64,000 nucleotides of DNA from Acetobacter sp. (GTDB lineage Bacteria; Pseudomonadota; Alphaproteobacteria; Acetobacterales; Acetobacteraceae), in contig NZ_JAKVME010000001.1 in the NCBI RefSeq assembly GCF_022483985.1, positions 1,736,001 to 1,800,000 on the forward strand, given 5' to 3'. The notes beneath the pieces are model-generated. The model was not told the DNA's origin. It was given only the letters and a program-made list of their open reading frames with translations, and ran no database searches. Every line of letters begins with the position of its first letter. Within the stretch, counting starts at the first letter, position 1. This document shows, piece after piece, positions 1-8,320 of the stretch. Both the position numbers and the translations under genes were made by a program.

Positions 1-348
1 GCAGGAGATCGGCAGTCCCCGGTTCGTGCCGCCATTCGACAGAACCGGCGTTGCCGGCATGAACCAGTGGCGGGAAATATAGTCATAGAGACGCTGCGCG
101 TGAGCGGCGTCCGCGCCATAATAGGAGGCGACGCGCGCGAAGAGATCCTGATATCCCTCATCCGGCAGAAGATAGCGGTTATCAAGCGTGGCGCGACCGA
201 AGTCGGTCAGAAGGGCATCCCGGGAGCGATCGACGCGGACAGGATGATGTCCTTCGAGTTGCACGATATCATCCAGCATATCGGGCTCGAAGAGGGAACC
301 TTCATCCTCGGAATGGCTGGCGGGGGCACCGGAGAGGGTATCAGACAT
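1..348 (-). CDS. nrdA: Ribonucleoside-diphosphate reductase alpha subunit, N-terminal part
   Basis: This is the first 116 codons of a gene that runs off the left edge of the window. The product reduces ribonucleotides to deoxyribonucleotides for DNA synthesis in the cytoplasm. The visible part has an acidic leader and then the segment typical of class I large subunits: LLTDFGRATL, a YLLPDEGYQDLFARVA helix and, at about residues 94-116, HWFMPATPVLSNGGTNRGLP ending on Cys 116, which matches the first active-site cysteine region. The ATG at 348 is the only sensible start. Two NrdR-like boxes lie 91-137 bp upstream of it. The catalytic domain cannot be seen here, so the subclass is assigned by N-terminal resemblance only. 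Confidence 0.88.
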   Translation of the reverse strand, partial: MSDTLSGAPASHSEDEGSLFEPDMLDDIVQLEGHHPVRVDRSRDALLTDFGRATLDNRYLLPDEGYQDLFARVASYYGADAAHAQRLYDYISRHWFMPATPVLSNGGTNRGLPISC

Positions 349-438
349 GTCTGTAGTCAAGCTCACTCAGGTTGCTCCGTGCACTCAGGCAATTCAGGCA
401 GAATCAAGGACACGGACGTTTAGTCCCGCGTTCCGGGG

Positions 439-485
439 ACACAATATGCGGTGTGGCGTTTAACTGCTAGCACAAGATATAGGGC
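439..485 (-). promoter_or_regulatory. Tandem NrdR boxes upstream of nrdA
   Basis: Two 16 bp sites resemble the NrdR box consensus acaCwAtATaTwGtgt: acacaatatgcggtgt at 439-454 and gcacaagatatagggc at 470-485. Their starts are 31 bp apart, about three helical turns, which is the usual arrangement for cooperative binding by the ATP-cone repressor NrdR. They probably overlap the nrdA promoter and mediate dATP-dependent repression. The rest of 349-674 shows no gene. Confidence 0.8.
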
Positions 486-594
486 AAAAGCACAAAAAAA
501 GTGTTGACGTCTGAAAGGCGGCAGCCTTCTGCAAAACAGGACTCAGACGTCCGTTTCAACCCGCCCATGTTCCTTTTTTGTTCCCAAAATCCAC

Positions 595-620
595 GTCATG
601 CAAGCCCCTCCCTGCATGAC
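595..620. terminator. Possible hairpin between nrdA leader and Gfo gene
   Basis: GTCATGCA (595-602) and TGCATGAC (613-620) form a perfect 8 bp stem around a 10 nt C-rich loop. It lies past the stop codon of the minus-strand oxidoreductase gene. There is no T tract, so intrinsic termination is uncertain. Confidence 0.25.
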
Positions 621-674
621 GCACCGCAACCCCGGTCAGCCCGACGATAATTGCCGGTATCGACTGCATTTCAT

Positions 675-1676
675 TCAGGAAACGCAGTCACCGATCAGTC
701 CCGAGAGTTCCATTCTCTGCCGCGATTCTGCGATTCCGTCCCCCACCGCCAGCGCCGCTTCCAGCGCACGACGTCCGGCCTCCGCGTCCACCTTTACGGG
801 CGCGCCATCCAGACAGGAGGCCGCGAAGGCGCGGTGCTCGGCTTCCAGAGAATCGTGCTCTTTCCATGAGGCAGCCTCCCGTCGGAAACCGCCGGTCCCC
901 GGCAGCGGCATCCCCTTCTCACGCCCGATCATCACCAGTTCACGCTTGCCAAAATCGGCCGACAGATAACCTTCGGCAGAGAACAGCCGCATCTTCCGCT
1001 CGGTTTTCAGAGAAATCCGGCTGGCCGTGATGGTCGCCACACACCCGTTCTCGAATCGCACACGGGCATTGGCGATGTCCTCGTGCTCTGAACTGACAGC
1101 CGCGCCGATGGCGTCCACCTGCGCGATCGGGCTGTCCACGATGGCGAGAATCAGGTCGAGATCGTGAATCATCAGATCGAGAATCACCGATACATCCGTG
1201 CCACGCGGCTTGAACGGCGCGATGCGGGTTGCCTCTATATAGAGAGGGCGTCTGATTCGCGCCGTGATGGCCTCATATTCCGCCGAGTAGCGAAGCAGAT
1301 GTCCGACCTGAAGCACTTTACCGGCATTGTCAGCCAGTGTGACCAGTTCGTCCGCTTCCGCCAGAGTCGCCGCCATCGGCTTTTCGACCAGCACATGCTT
1401 TCCCGCCCGGAGCGCCTGCACGGCCAGAGTGAAATGCAGTTCCGCCGGAGCCGCGATGATCACGGCCTCGACCTGAGACAGCAGCTCATCAAGATCGCTG
1501 AATGCTCTCGTACCCGCTTCCTTCGCCAGCGCTTCAGCTTTTGCACGGTCCGGGTCGAACAGCCCCACCAGCGTCTCCCGAGCCGCTGCGGCTGATTTCA
1601 GGGCGTGAAACCGTCCGAAATGCCCGCATCCCACAAGCCCCACCCGTAGCGTTGAGGAAGAGTCGCCCTGAACCAT
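675..1676 (-). CDS. Gfo/Idh/MocA family NAD(P)-dependent oxidoreductase
   Basis: A 333-residue soluble protein. The N-terminal Rossmann fold starts with LRVGLVGCGHFGRFHA, whose GxGxxG-like dinucleotide-binding loop is clear. The family signature EKPMA follows at about residue 95, where the Lys is the usual catalytic or substrate-binding residue. The C-terminal alpha/beta domain contains DLMIHDLDL, whose His is the usual second catalytic residue. The ATG at 1676 was preferred because the longer reading frame upstream runs through a palindromic repeat and gives an implausible peptide. Members oxidise or reduce sugars, inositols or sugar nucleotides; nothing here fixes the substrate. It appears to be transcribed alone. 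Confidence 0.85.
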   Translation of the reverse strand: MVQGDSSSTLRVGLVGCGHFGRFHALKSAAAARETLVGLFDPDRAKAEALAKEAGTRAFSDLDELLSQVEAVIIAAPAELHFTLAVQALRAGKHVLVEKPMAATLAEADELVTLADNAGKVLQVGHLLRYSAEYEAITARIRRPLYIEATRIAPFKPRGTDVSVILDLMIHDLDLILAIVDSPIAQVDAIGAAVSSEHEDIANARVRFENGCVATITASRISLKTERKMRLFSAEGYLSADFGKRELVMIGREKGMPLPGTGGFRREAASWKEHDSLEAEHRAFAASCLDGAPVKVDAEAGRRALEAALAVGDGIAESRQRMELSGLIGDCVS

Positions 1677-1698
1677 GGTTTCGTCCCTGAACCTGCTA

Positions 1699-1742
1699 GA
1701 GCAGCATCCGATCAGACGGAATCGTCTGGTCGGATGTTGCTC
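1699..1742. repeat. Palindromic intergenic repeat, copy 1
   Basis: An imperfect palindrome: GAGCAGCATCCGATCAGACG (1699-1718), a 4 nt loop, and a right arm (1723-1742) that matches its reverse complement at 18 of 20 positions. It sits just upstream of the oxidoreductase start and is preceded by CTA. It looks like a dispersed REP/BIME-like element; copies elsewhere cannot be checked from this window. Confidence 0.7.
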
Positions 1743-1756
1743 GACAAACAATGAGT

Positions 1757-1798
1757 TAGAGCCGCATCCGTGATCCAGTCTGAACGGACGCCGCTCTA
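1757..1798. repeat. Palindromic intergenic repeat, copy 2
   Basis: TAGAGCCGCATCCG (1757-1770) pairs with CGGACGCCGCTCTA (1785-1798) at 12 of 14 positions. The outer TAGAGCnGCATCCG part is shared with copy 1, 14 bp away, so the two are diverged members of one repeat family arranged side by side. Confidence 0.6.
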
Positions 1799-2024
1799 GT
1801 GGATCGCAAGCAAGCACGGGAGGACGCCGATGGGAACACCCCTGCCGTCATAGCGGCGTAGAACCATTCCTCTGACGCCCGGTCAGGACAGGTTCGGGCT
1901 GCTCCTGCTGATCACAACCGCCGAAAATTTCCGGATGTCGCCTTTTTTAATCAGATGGCGTCCCGTTAAGTTTTTTTTGGACAGAGGCTTCACCGGAAAC
2001 CTCTTCACGGTCTACAGCGCCGCC

Positions 2025-2963
2025 TCACCGCACGCTCCGGAAATAGGGCAGTCCCAGAGCCGCGGGGGCCTCTCCACCACGGCGTTTTTTCCGTCGAAGC
2101 AAGGCAGGCAGCATGATGAAGGCCAGCGTTCCCACATAAGGAAGCATGTTCAGGACAGGTGCTGCGATGGGCCAGCCCCTCGCCTGCCCCAGAAACCCGA
2201 TGGCGCTGATGAGACCGAACAGCAGTCCTCCTGCCGCCGCATTGAACGGCCTGAATCCGGCGAAAATGACCAGAGCGAGGGCGATCCAGCCACGGCCCGC
2301 CACCATGCCTTCCGACCAGCTTGGAATGACGGCAAGACTGAGATAGGCCCCCGCCGCACCCGCCAGCGCAGCTCCCAGCGTGACGTACCAGAACCGAATG
2401 GCCCTGACCGAAATCCCCACAGCATCCGCAGCGGCAGGATTCTCACCGACAGCCCGCATGTTCAGGCCGTGACGGGTGTGAAAAAGCAGCCAATGGCAAA
2501 GCGCTGGAAGCAGGAAATAGGCCGGAACGATCAGCAGATTCTGGGCAAAAAACGCGGGACCGATAATCGGCAGCGCCGACAGGACGGGAATCGATACAGG
2601 CGCGAAGGTCACGGGAACGGGCATCCCCGCCACAGAGTGACCGATCACGGCGGATAATCCGACTCCAAGGAAAGTCATCGCCAGTCCGCACAGAACCTGA
2701 CTGGCCTGTACAAAAACCGTAGCGAAGGCGAACGCCATCCCGCCCAGAGCCCCGACGGCTGTGGCCGCCAGAAGGGCGAGCCAGGGATTGCCGGTTGAAA
2801 CCACTGTCAGAACGGCAGTGGCCGCACCGACGGAAATCAGCCCCTCAACGCCGAGATTGGTCACCCCCACACGTTCGGCCATGACCTCCCCCACGGAAGC
2901 AATGGCGAGAACGCCACCCGACAGGGCGGCGGTTGTCAGAAGCGCCGTCAGCATCTCGATCAT
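2025..2963 (-). CDS. BMP-family (nucleoside-type) ABC transporter permease 2
   Basis: A 312-residue inner-membrane permease with about eight or nine hydrophobic segments. It carries the family-typical stretches ERVGVTNLGVEGLI near the N-terminus and RAVGENPAAADAVGIS in the middle, the latter being the coupling region of RbsC/NupQ-like permeases. The ATG at 2963 overlaps the stop of the preceding permease gene in an ATGA arrangement, so the two are translationally coupled; a longer reading frame upstream is discarded. It ends in a positively charged RRKKRRGG tail. With the other permease, the double ATPase and the BMP binding protein it forms a complete importer, most probably for nucleosides. 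Confidence 0.88.
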   Translation of the reverse strand: MIEMLTALLTTAALSGGVLAIASVGEVMAERVGVTNLGVEGLISVGAATAVLTVVSTGNPWLALLAATAVGALGGMAFAFATVFVQASQVLCGLAMTFLGVGLSAVIGHSVAGMPVPVTFAPVSIPVLSALPIIGPAFFAQNLLIVPAYFLLPALCHWLLFHTRHGLNMRAVGENPAAADAVGISVRAIRFWYVTLGAALAGAAGAYLSLAVIPSWSEGMVAGRGWIALALVIFAGFRPFNAAAGGLLFGLISAIGFLGQARGWPIAAPVLNMLPYVGTLAFIMLPALLRRKKRRGGEAPAALGLPYFRSVR

Positions 2964-4027
2964 GATGCGCTCCTTGCCGCACGATCTGTGGTGGACGGCG
3001 TCACCGCCCGATAATGCGCGCACTCATCGGCTATGGCCACGAGCAGAAGGACCAGCCCCGTGATGGCCAGCACCACCGTTGCCGCGACCTGCTGGGTCTG
3101 AAGCACGATACCGACATCGAGGATCAGCGCCATGAGAAGAGCGGCGGGAATGACCGCGAGACAGGACCCACGCGCCAGCACGGCCACGACAATGCCGAGG
3201 TAGCCGAAATTGTCCGCCATACCACCCTGCAAACGATGGACCGTTCCGGCGACCTCGAACATCCCCGCCAGAGCGGCAAGACTGCCGGACAGAAGCATGG
3301 CTGAAATGATTCTCATCCTGACCGGCATACCCGCATACCGCGCCATACCGGCGCTGGCCCCGCTGATCCGCACCTCGTAGCCCCAGCGTGTGGAGGACAT
3401 GATCAGGGCCAGCCCTCCCGTGATCAGCAGCGCCAGCGGGAAGCCCCAATGCACCACGCCCCACAGATCAGGGATGCTCACGCGTAGACGTTCCGTTGAG
3501 GCCAACGCCCCGGTCACACGATCACGCCAGGGGCCGGTCGCCAGCCAGTAGACAAGCAGGCTTGCGACGAAATTCAGAAGCAGCGTGGTGATGATCTCGT
3601 TCACGCCCGCAAAGGCGCGGGCCAGAGCAGGCAGCAGAATCCAGATCATCCCGCACAACACCGCCACAAGCGCCATCAGCGGCAGGATCAGGATGGCAGG
3701 CCCATGCACGAACAATCCGACACCAGCCGCTCCCGCAGCGCCGAGATAGAACTGCCCTTCTCCGCCGATATTCCACAGCCCCATGCGCCGGGTCACCGTC
3801 ACCGCGCTGCCTGTCAGCAGGAGCGGCGTCATGAACAGTGCGAGATCCTCCAGCCCGAATCGTGACCCTATCGTGGACGTCAGAACCAGCCGCGCCAGTT
3901 CACTGACATGCCGTCCGGACATCGCCAGCAGCAGGCTGACCACGCCCACCGACACCAGAATCGCGATGGACCGGCAGACCAGTATCCTGCGGGCGGAGGC
4001 TGTCGGGAATCGCTGGAAACGGCTCAT
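2960..4027 (-). CDS. BMP-family (nucleoside-type) ABC transporter permease 1
   Basis: A 355-residue membrane permease of the BPD_transp_2 family (NupP/YufP-like), slightly longer than its partner. It has a typical N-terminal membrane anchor, the NIGGEGQFYLGAAGAAG segment, and EVRISGASAGMARYAGM as the coupling-helix region. ATGA overlaps with the ATPase gene before it and with the second permease after it show tight translational coupling. It should form a heterodimeric channel with the second permease. Confidence 0.88.
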   Translation of the reverse strand: MSRFQRFPTASARRILVCRSIAILVSVGVVSLLLAMSGRHVSELARLVLTSTIGSRFGLEDLALFMTPLLLTGSAVTVTRRMGLWNIGGEGQFYLGAAGAAGVGLFVHGPAILILPLMALVAVLCGMIWILLPALARAFAGVNEIITTLLLNFVASLLVYWLATGPWRDRVTGALASTERLRVSIPDLWGVVHWGFPLALLITGGLALIMSSTRWGYEVRISGASAGMARYAGMPVRMRIISAMLLSGSLAALAGMFEVAGTVHRLQGGMADNFGYLGIVVAVLARGSCLAVIPAALLMALILDVGIVLQTQQVAATVVLAITGLVLLLVAIADECAHYRAVTPSTTDRAARSAS

Positions 4028-5601
4028 GTCACCGCCTCCGCCCGGACCGTAGCGCCACCAGTACGTCCCCCCATGAGCAGACCGATCTCCTCGCTATCGG
4101 CGGTAGCGGAGTCGACGACGGCCATCATCCGGCCTCCGCACAGGACGCCGATCCTGTCGGACAGGCTGAGCAATTCCCCCAGATCCTCCGAGACAATGAC
4201 CACCGCGACGCCTTCGTCCCGCAAGTCGGCAAAATAGCGGTGCATGGAAGCGATCGCCCCAATATCGAGCCCACGGCTGGGATAGGCCGCCACCAGCAAC
4301 CGCCGGGCGATCCGCATCTCCCGGCGCGCGACGAGGCGCTGCTGATTTCCTCCGGAAAGATTCCGCACGGGCATGGAAAAATCCGGGATACGCACTTCAG
4401 CGACGCGGGCAATCGTCTCTGCAAGCGCACGGGCTTCGGCCGCCTGATAAAGCATACCCCTGCCGATCGGAGCCCGACCATATTCCCGCACCGCCATATT
4501 GTCCGTGATCCCGAGTGACGGCGCCAGCGCACTGTTCAGACGATCCTGCGGAATATGCCCGACACCCGCTTTTGCAAAAGCCGCAGCACCGGCTGGCGCA
4601 GCCTTGCCCTCCAGCAGAACCGTTCCCGCCACGGGCGTTACCAGCCCTGTCAGGATTTCCGTCAACTCGCGCTGACCGTTTCCGGCGACACCCGCCACTC
4701 CGAAAATTTCACCGCCGAAAATGTCCAAGGACACATCCGAAAGCGTGGTGACATTCTGTTCGTTGCGAACAGTCACATCACGCAGACTGATCACCGGAGC
4801 AGTACTGACCGGAGCAGCTTCACCAGACCGGGAGTGCAGATCCTGCCGCTGGATGTCATGCCCCACCATGGTCGTGGCCAGCATGTTCGGGGAGCAGTCT
4901 GCCGTCGCCCACGTGCCTACATTCCGTCCCGCACGCAGGACCGTCACCCGGTCCGTGATCTCCATCACCTCATCCAGTTTGTGACTGATGATGATCACGG
5001 CATTGCCTTTTTCACGAAAGGCCCGCAGCGCCGTGAACAGTTCCCGCGTTTCCTGTGGTGTCAGAACCGCAGTCGGTTCATCGAGAATGAGGAGACGCGC
5101 TTCACGCGACAGAACGCGCAGGATTTCCACGCGCTGCTGCTCTCCGGCGGACAGTGTTTCCACGCGGGCCGCAGGATCGACCGGAAAGCCGAAGCGCTCC
5201 GACAATGCGCGTGTCCGCGCTTCCAGCACAGCACGGGAAGTGCGTTTCGGCGTCTCGCTCCAGCCGAGATGGATGTTTTCCGCCACGGTGAAGGCAGGCA
5301 CCAGCTTGAAATGCTGGTGCACCATGCCAATCCCGGCACGGATGGCGTCCTGTGGCGTCACAAACTCCGCGCCATAGCCGTCAAGAATGATCTCGCCCGC
5401 GTCAGCCTGATAAATACCGGTCACGACATTCATCAGTGTCGATTTGCCCGCGCCGTTCTCACCAAGGAGACCGAGAATCTCTCCCGACCGGACATCCAGA
5501 TTGACATCTTCGTTGGCGATGACGCCCGGAAAATATTTGGACACGCCAAGCAATTGCAGGACTGGCGGCGTACCGCCCGGGTTTTTCACAGGATCAGCCA
5601 A
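4024..5601 (-). CDS. BMP-family ABC transporter, duplicated ATP-binding protein
   Basis: A 525-residue ATPase with two fused nucleotide-binding domains, as in sugar and nucleoside importers (RbsA/NupO type). Domain 1 has Walker A GENGAGKST near residue 48, signature LSAGEQQRVEI and Walker B LLILDEPTAVLT. Domain 2 starts near residue 270 with a degenerate Walker A (VAGNGQREL, lacking the GK[ST] core), signature LSGGNQQRL, and a Walker B in which the usual DEP is replaced by AYPSRGLD. Only the first site is therefore expected to hydrolyse ATP fully, which is usual for this family. The start overlaps the end of the binding-protein gene by 8 bp. Confidence 0.9.
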   Translation of the reverse strand: MADPVKNPGGTPPVLQLLGVSKYFPGVIANEDVNLDVRSGEILGLLGENGAGKSTLMNVVTGIYQADAGEIILDGYGAEFVTPQDAIRAGIGMVHQHFKLVPAFTVAENIHLGWSETPKRTSRAVLEARTRALSERFGFPVDPAARVETLSAGEQQRVEILRVLSREARLLILDEPTAVLTPQETRELFTALRAFREKGNAVIIISHKLDEVMEITDRVTVLRAGRNVGTWATADCSPNMLATTMVGHDIQRQDLHSRSGEAAPVSTAPVISLRDVTVRNEQNVTTLSDVSLDIFGGEIFGVAGVAGNGQRELTEILTGLVTPVAGTVLLEGKAAPAGAAAFAKAGVGHIPQDRLNSALAPSLGITDNMAVREYGRAPIGRGMLYQAAEARALAETIARVAEVRIPDFSMPVRNLSGGNQQRLVARREMRIARRLLVAAYPSRGLDIGAIASMHRYFADLRDEGVAVVIVSEDLGELLSLSDRIGVLCGGRMMAVVDSATADSEEIGLLMGGRTGGATVRAEAVT

Positions 5602-6736
5602 GGCCCGTCATCCCCTGCACGCCCCAGTCCCATTGATAGATGGCGCGGTCATCCATGATCCTGCCTGCTGGAATACGGATGGTTCCGCTATTATCACGGA
5701 TTGGTCCCTGAAAAGGCGAGTATCCGGCAAGTATCCGGTCACGCATCGCATCCGCCTGTTTTCTGATGTTTTCCGGAACGGTCTGCCCCCATGCGTCACG
5801 ATCGACACCATGCGCCAGAGTGAGAAAACTTCCGGCAGCTTTCCATGTTCCGTTCAGCCTTGCGCGAACCTGCTCGATGTAAAAGGAGGCAAAATCCAGC
5901 ACCACGCCACTGACATAGGCGTTGGGGCCAAAACGCCGCATGTCGAGATTCCACATGGCCGCTTTCAGCCCCCGGCTTTCCGCCACGCGCAGATAGGCCG
6001 GTTCGTCGGTAATGCCGCACAGGAAATCACACCCGCTGTCAGCCAGCGCGCTGGCGGCCTGCGTCGCAGCCTGCGGATCGAACCATGAATTGATCGCCAC
6101 AGCCTGCATGGTGCAGGCCGGATTGACCGATTGCGCGCCAAGAAGGGTCGCATTGGCGCTGGCAAAAACGGACGGAATGGGAAAAGTCCCGACATAACCA
6201 AGCTTGTTTGTTTTTGTCATCAGGCCGGCGGCGATGCCGATAATATAGCTCGGATACCAGTGCGTAATGTAATACCAGCCAAGATTACGGGTGACAGACG
6301 TGCCGTCACATTCCAGAAACGCCACTTCCGGAGCCCGGTCGGCCACATCCTTGATGAAATCGCCATAATTCGACGTCCCGAACACCATATTCGCGCCTTC
6401 CGCCACGAACTGACGAAAAATACGGGTAGCATCGGCGGAATAAGGCACACTTTCTACAAAGACTGTCCGAAGTCCGGGAAAAGCCTTGCGAACCGCCTGC
6501 ACGCCTTTATCATGCGCCGTGTCCCAGCCTCCGTCCGTGATCGGTCCTGTATGCCCGAAAGCGATAAGAGCATCTTCCTCCCTTACAGGCGGCAGACCAG
6601 ACGCCGGTTCCGCCGCATTCACGGCAAAAGGACTCAACGCTTCTCCTGCCGCAAGAATACCGGCCCCTTTCAGCAAACTCCGTCGTGTGGGAAAAAGCAG
6701 CGCGTTTTGCTGGAGAACGGGGAACGTGCGCGTCAC
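5594..6736 (-). CDS. BMP-family substrate-binding protein, Tat-exported
   Basis: A 380-residue periplasmic binding protein of the BMP/PnrA-like family, which usually binds purine nucleosides. A twin-arginine signal TRRSLLKGAGILAAG is followed by a cleavage region ending AVNA-AEP. The family segments FGHTGPITDGGWDTAHDKG, VFGTSNYGDF and YVGTFPIPSVFA are present. The GTG at 6736 is chosen: it has an AGGGAAAG ribosome site, whereas the in-frame TTG at 6838 would add 34 unlikely residues. It heads the transporter genes and follows the nicotinamidase gene on the same strand, about 100 bp apart, so the ligand could be a pyridine nucleoside; that last point is inference. Confidence 0.85.
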   Translation of the reverse strand: MTRTFPVLQQNALLFPTRRSLLKGAGILAAGEALSPFAVNAAEPASGLPPVREEDALIAFGHTGPITDGGWDTAHDKGVQAVRKAFPGLRTVFVESVPYSADATRIFRQFVAEGANMVFGTSNYGDFIKDVADRAPEVAFLECDGTSVTRNLGWYYITHWYPSYIIGIAAGLMTKTNKLGYVGTFPIPSVFASANATLLGAQSVNPACTMQAVAINSWFDPQAATQAASALADSGCDFLCGITDEPAYLRVAESRGLKAAMWNLDMRRFGPNAYVSGVVLDFASFYIEQVRARLNGTWKAAGSFLTLAHGVDRDAWGQTVPENIRKQADAMRDRILAGYSPFQGPIRDNSGTIRIPAGRIMDDRAIYQWDWGVQGMTGLG

Positions 6737-6834
6737 TGTGGGTCTTTCCCTTTCAGGACACCCTGTGACGTCACAAAGTCCCCTCACCTCGTTTCGAAAC
6801 CGTTTTATCAGATTTATTGAGGTCTCTCCGCCGG

Positions 6835-7410
6835 TCAAGACAAATCAGATGACTTGCTCAATAAAATGCCAGCACTTTCCGCCCTGCGCACAGCATCTTC
6901 CAACGGTGCGATACCACGACAGGCATCCAGCACAATCACGCTTTCAAATCCGTCATTCTTCGCGTCGATGGCTGTCGCCGTCACGCAGTAATCCAGCGCC
7001 AGCCCGGTGACAAAAACGCGGCTGATCTTCCGCTCGTTCAGCCAATCCTTCAGAATCGTGCGTGTTACACCGTCATTTTCCAGAAATGCCGAGTAGCTGT
7101 CCACGGAGAGCGACTGTCCCTTGCGCAACTCCAGACTGACCACCCCGCGCTCCAGCGTTCCCGCCAGCGCCGCGCCAAGCGTATCAGCCACGCAGTGCGA
7201 AGGCCACGGGCCACCCTGCGCTTCGAAAGAACAATGAGCCGCCGGATGCCAGTCCTGTGTCGTGACGACCGCACCGAATGGCAACGCCATCAGACGATTG
7301 ATGACAGGTATCACCGCGTCGCCTTCCGGCACGGCAAGAGCGCCATCGGGGAGGAAATCGTTCTGGACATCGACGATCAGCAGAGCGTCAGCGGAGGATA
7401 TCTTTCTCAT
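6835..7410 (-). CDS. pncA: Nicotinamidase (pyrazinamidase)
   Basis: A 191-residue cysteine hydrolase that converts nicotinamide to nicotinate for NAD salvage. All family residues are visible: catalytic Asp14 (LIVDVQNDF), Lys97 (LELRKGQ) and Cys142 (LALDYCVTA), with metal ligands Asp53, His55 and His59 (TQDWHPAAH). The ATG at 7410 gives the normal family length; the longer frame has no homology-like sequence. It is followed after about 100 bp by the BMP transporter operon on the same strand, so uptake of a pyridine compound and its deamidation may be linked. Confidence 0.92.
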   Translation of the reverse strand: MRKISSADALLIVDVQNDFLPDGALAVPEGDAVIPVINRLMALPFGAVVTTQDWHPAAHCSFEAQGGPWPSHCVADTLGAALAGTLERGVVSLELRKGQSLSVDSYSAFLENDGVTRTILKDWLNERKISRVFVTGLALDYCVTATAIDAKNDGFESVIVLDACRGIAPLEDAVRRAESAGILLSKSSDLS

Positions 7411-7531
7411 TTCGCAATGATAACGCGCATCATACGACCTGTCTTTACTTCTTGTGCGGATGACTGTTCGTTGCCTGCCCGGAGATTGAGGATTATGGCT
7501 GCACGGAATACTGACCACTCAGGAGCCCGGA

Positions 7532-8317
7532 ATGTTCATCATCGGCAAAATTCTGACCATGATCATGATGCCGACCGCGCTGCTTGTCGAAACCCTCCTG
7601 TTCGGGCTTCTCCTTCGTCGTTTCCTGTTCGGACGTGCGCTGACCACGCTCGCCGCCGCAGCATTGGCGTTCTGCCTGATTTTTCCGGTTGATCAGTGGG
7701 CGATCAGACCAATTGAGGATCGCTTTCCGCAGATCCGGACTCCACCCGGACATGTAGACGGAATCATCGTTCTTGGCGGCTCGATAGACTGTCTGACCAG
7801 TGAGGATCGACAGACGCCAGTGACAGGCGCCGCCGGTGACAGGCTGACCACTTTTCTGGCGCTCGCCCGGCGTTATCCCGACGCCAGGCTCGTCTTCACG
7901 GGTGGTTCAGGTGATATCGAACAGGGCGTCACCACCGAGGCGAAATGGGTGCGTCTTCTGTTTGAAAGTCTCGGCCTGCCCGATGACCGTGTGATTTATG
8001 AAAATCGTTCACGCACAACACGGGAAAACGCTACGGACAGCTTTGCTCTGGTGCATCCGAAACCTGACGAGACATGGGTTCTGATCACATCCGCCAGTCA
8101 CATGCCCCGTTCCGTCGGCGTCTTTCGCAAGGCCGGATGGCACGTTCTCCCCTGGCCGGTCGGTTATGTGTCGCGCGATCGCCTTCGCGGCTACTCTCTC
8201 TCATTGGGCAACCGCTTCGCGACGCTGGACTGGGCCGCCCATGAGTGGATCGGCATGGTGGCCTATCGGCTGAGAGGCTGGACGAACACGCTTTTTCCAA
8301 AACCGGAAAAAGACTGA
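7532..8317 (+). CDS. YdcF-like (DUF218) membrane protein
   Basis: A 261-residue protein with two N-terminal membrane segments (about residues 5-30 and 37-53) and a DUF218 domain from about residue 75. The family core is clear: DGIIVLGGS, ARLVFTGGSG, ENRSRTTRENA and the VLITSASHMPRS segment. The E. coli relatives ElyC, SanA and YdcF are linked to envelope integrity and peptidoglycan precursor balance; the biochemical activity is not settled. It lies only 3 bp before the DUF2075 gene, so both are probably made from one mRNA. It diverges from pncA. Confidence 0.85.
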   Translation: MFIIGKILTMIMMPTALLVETLLFGLLLRRFLFGRALTTLAAAALAFCLIFPVDQWAIRPIEDRFPQIRTPPGHVDGIIVLGGSIDCLTSEDRQTPVTGAAGDRLTTFLALARRYPDARLVFTGGSGDIEQGVTTEAKWVRLLFESLGLPDDRVIYENRSRTTRENATDSFALVHPKPDETWVLITSASHMPRSVGVFRKAGWHVLPWPVGYVSRDRLRGYSLSLGNRFATLDWAAHEWIGMVAYRLRGWTNTLFPKPEKD

Positions 8318-8320
8318 CAA

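Noticed and set aside
6737..6838. N-terminal extension of the BMP binding protein from a TTG at 6838
   Set aside because: It would put 34 polar residues before a twin-arginine signal; GTG at 6736 with a good ribosome site is better.
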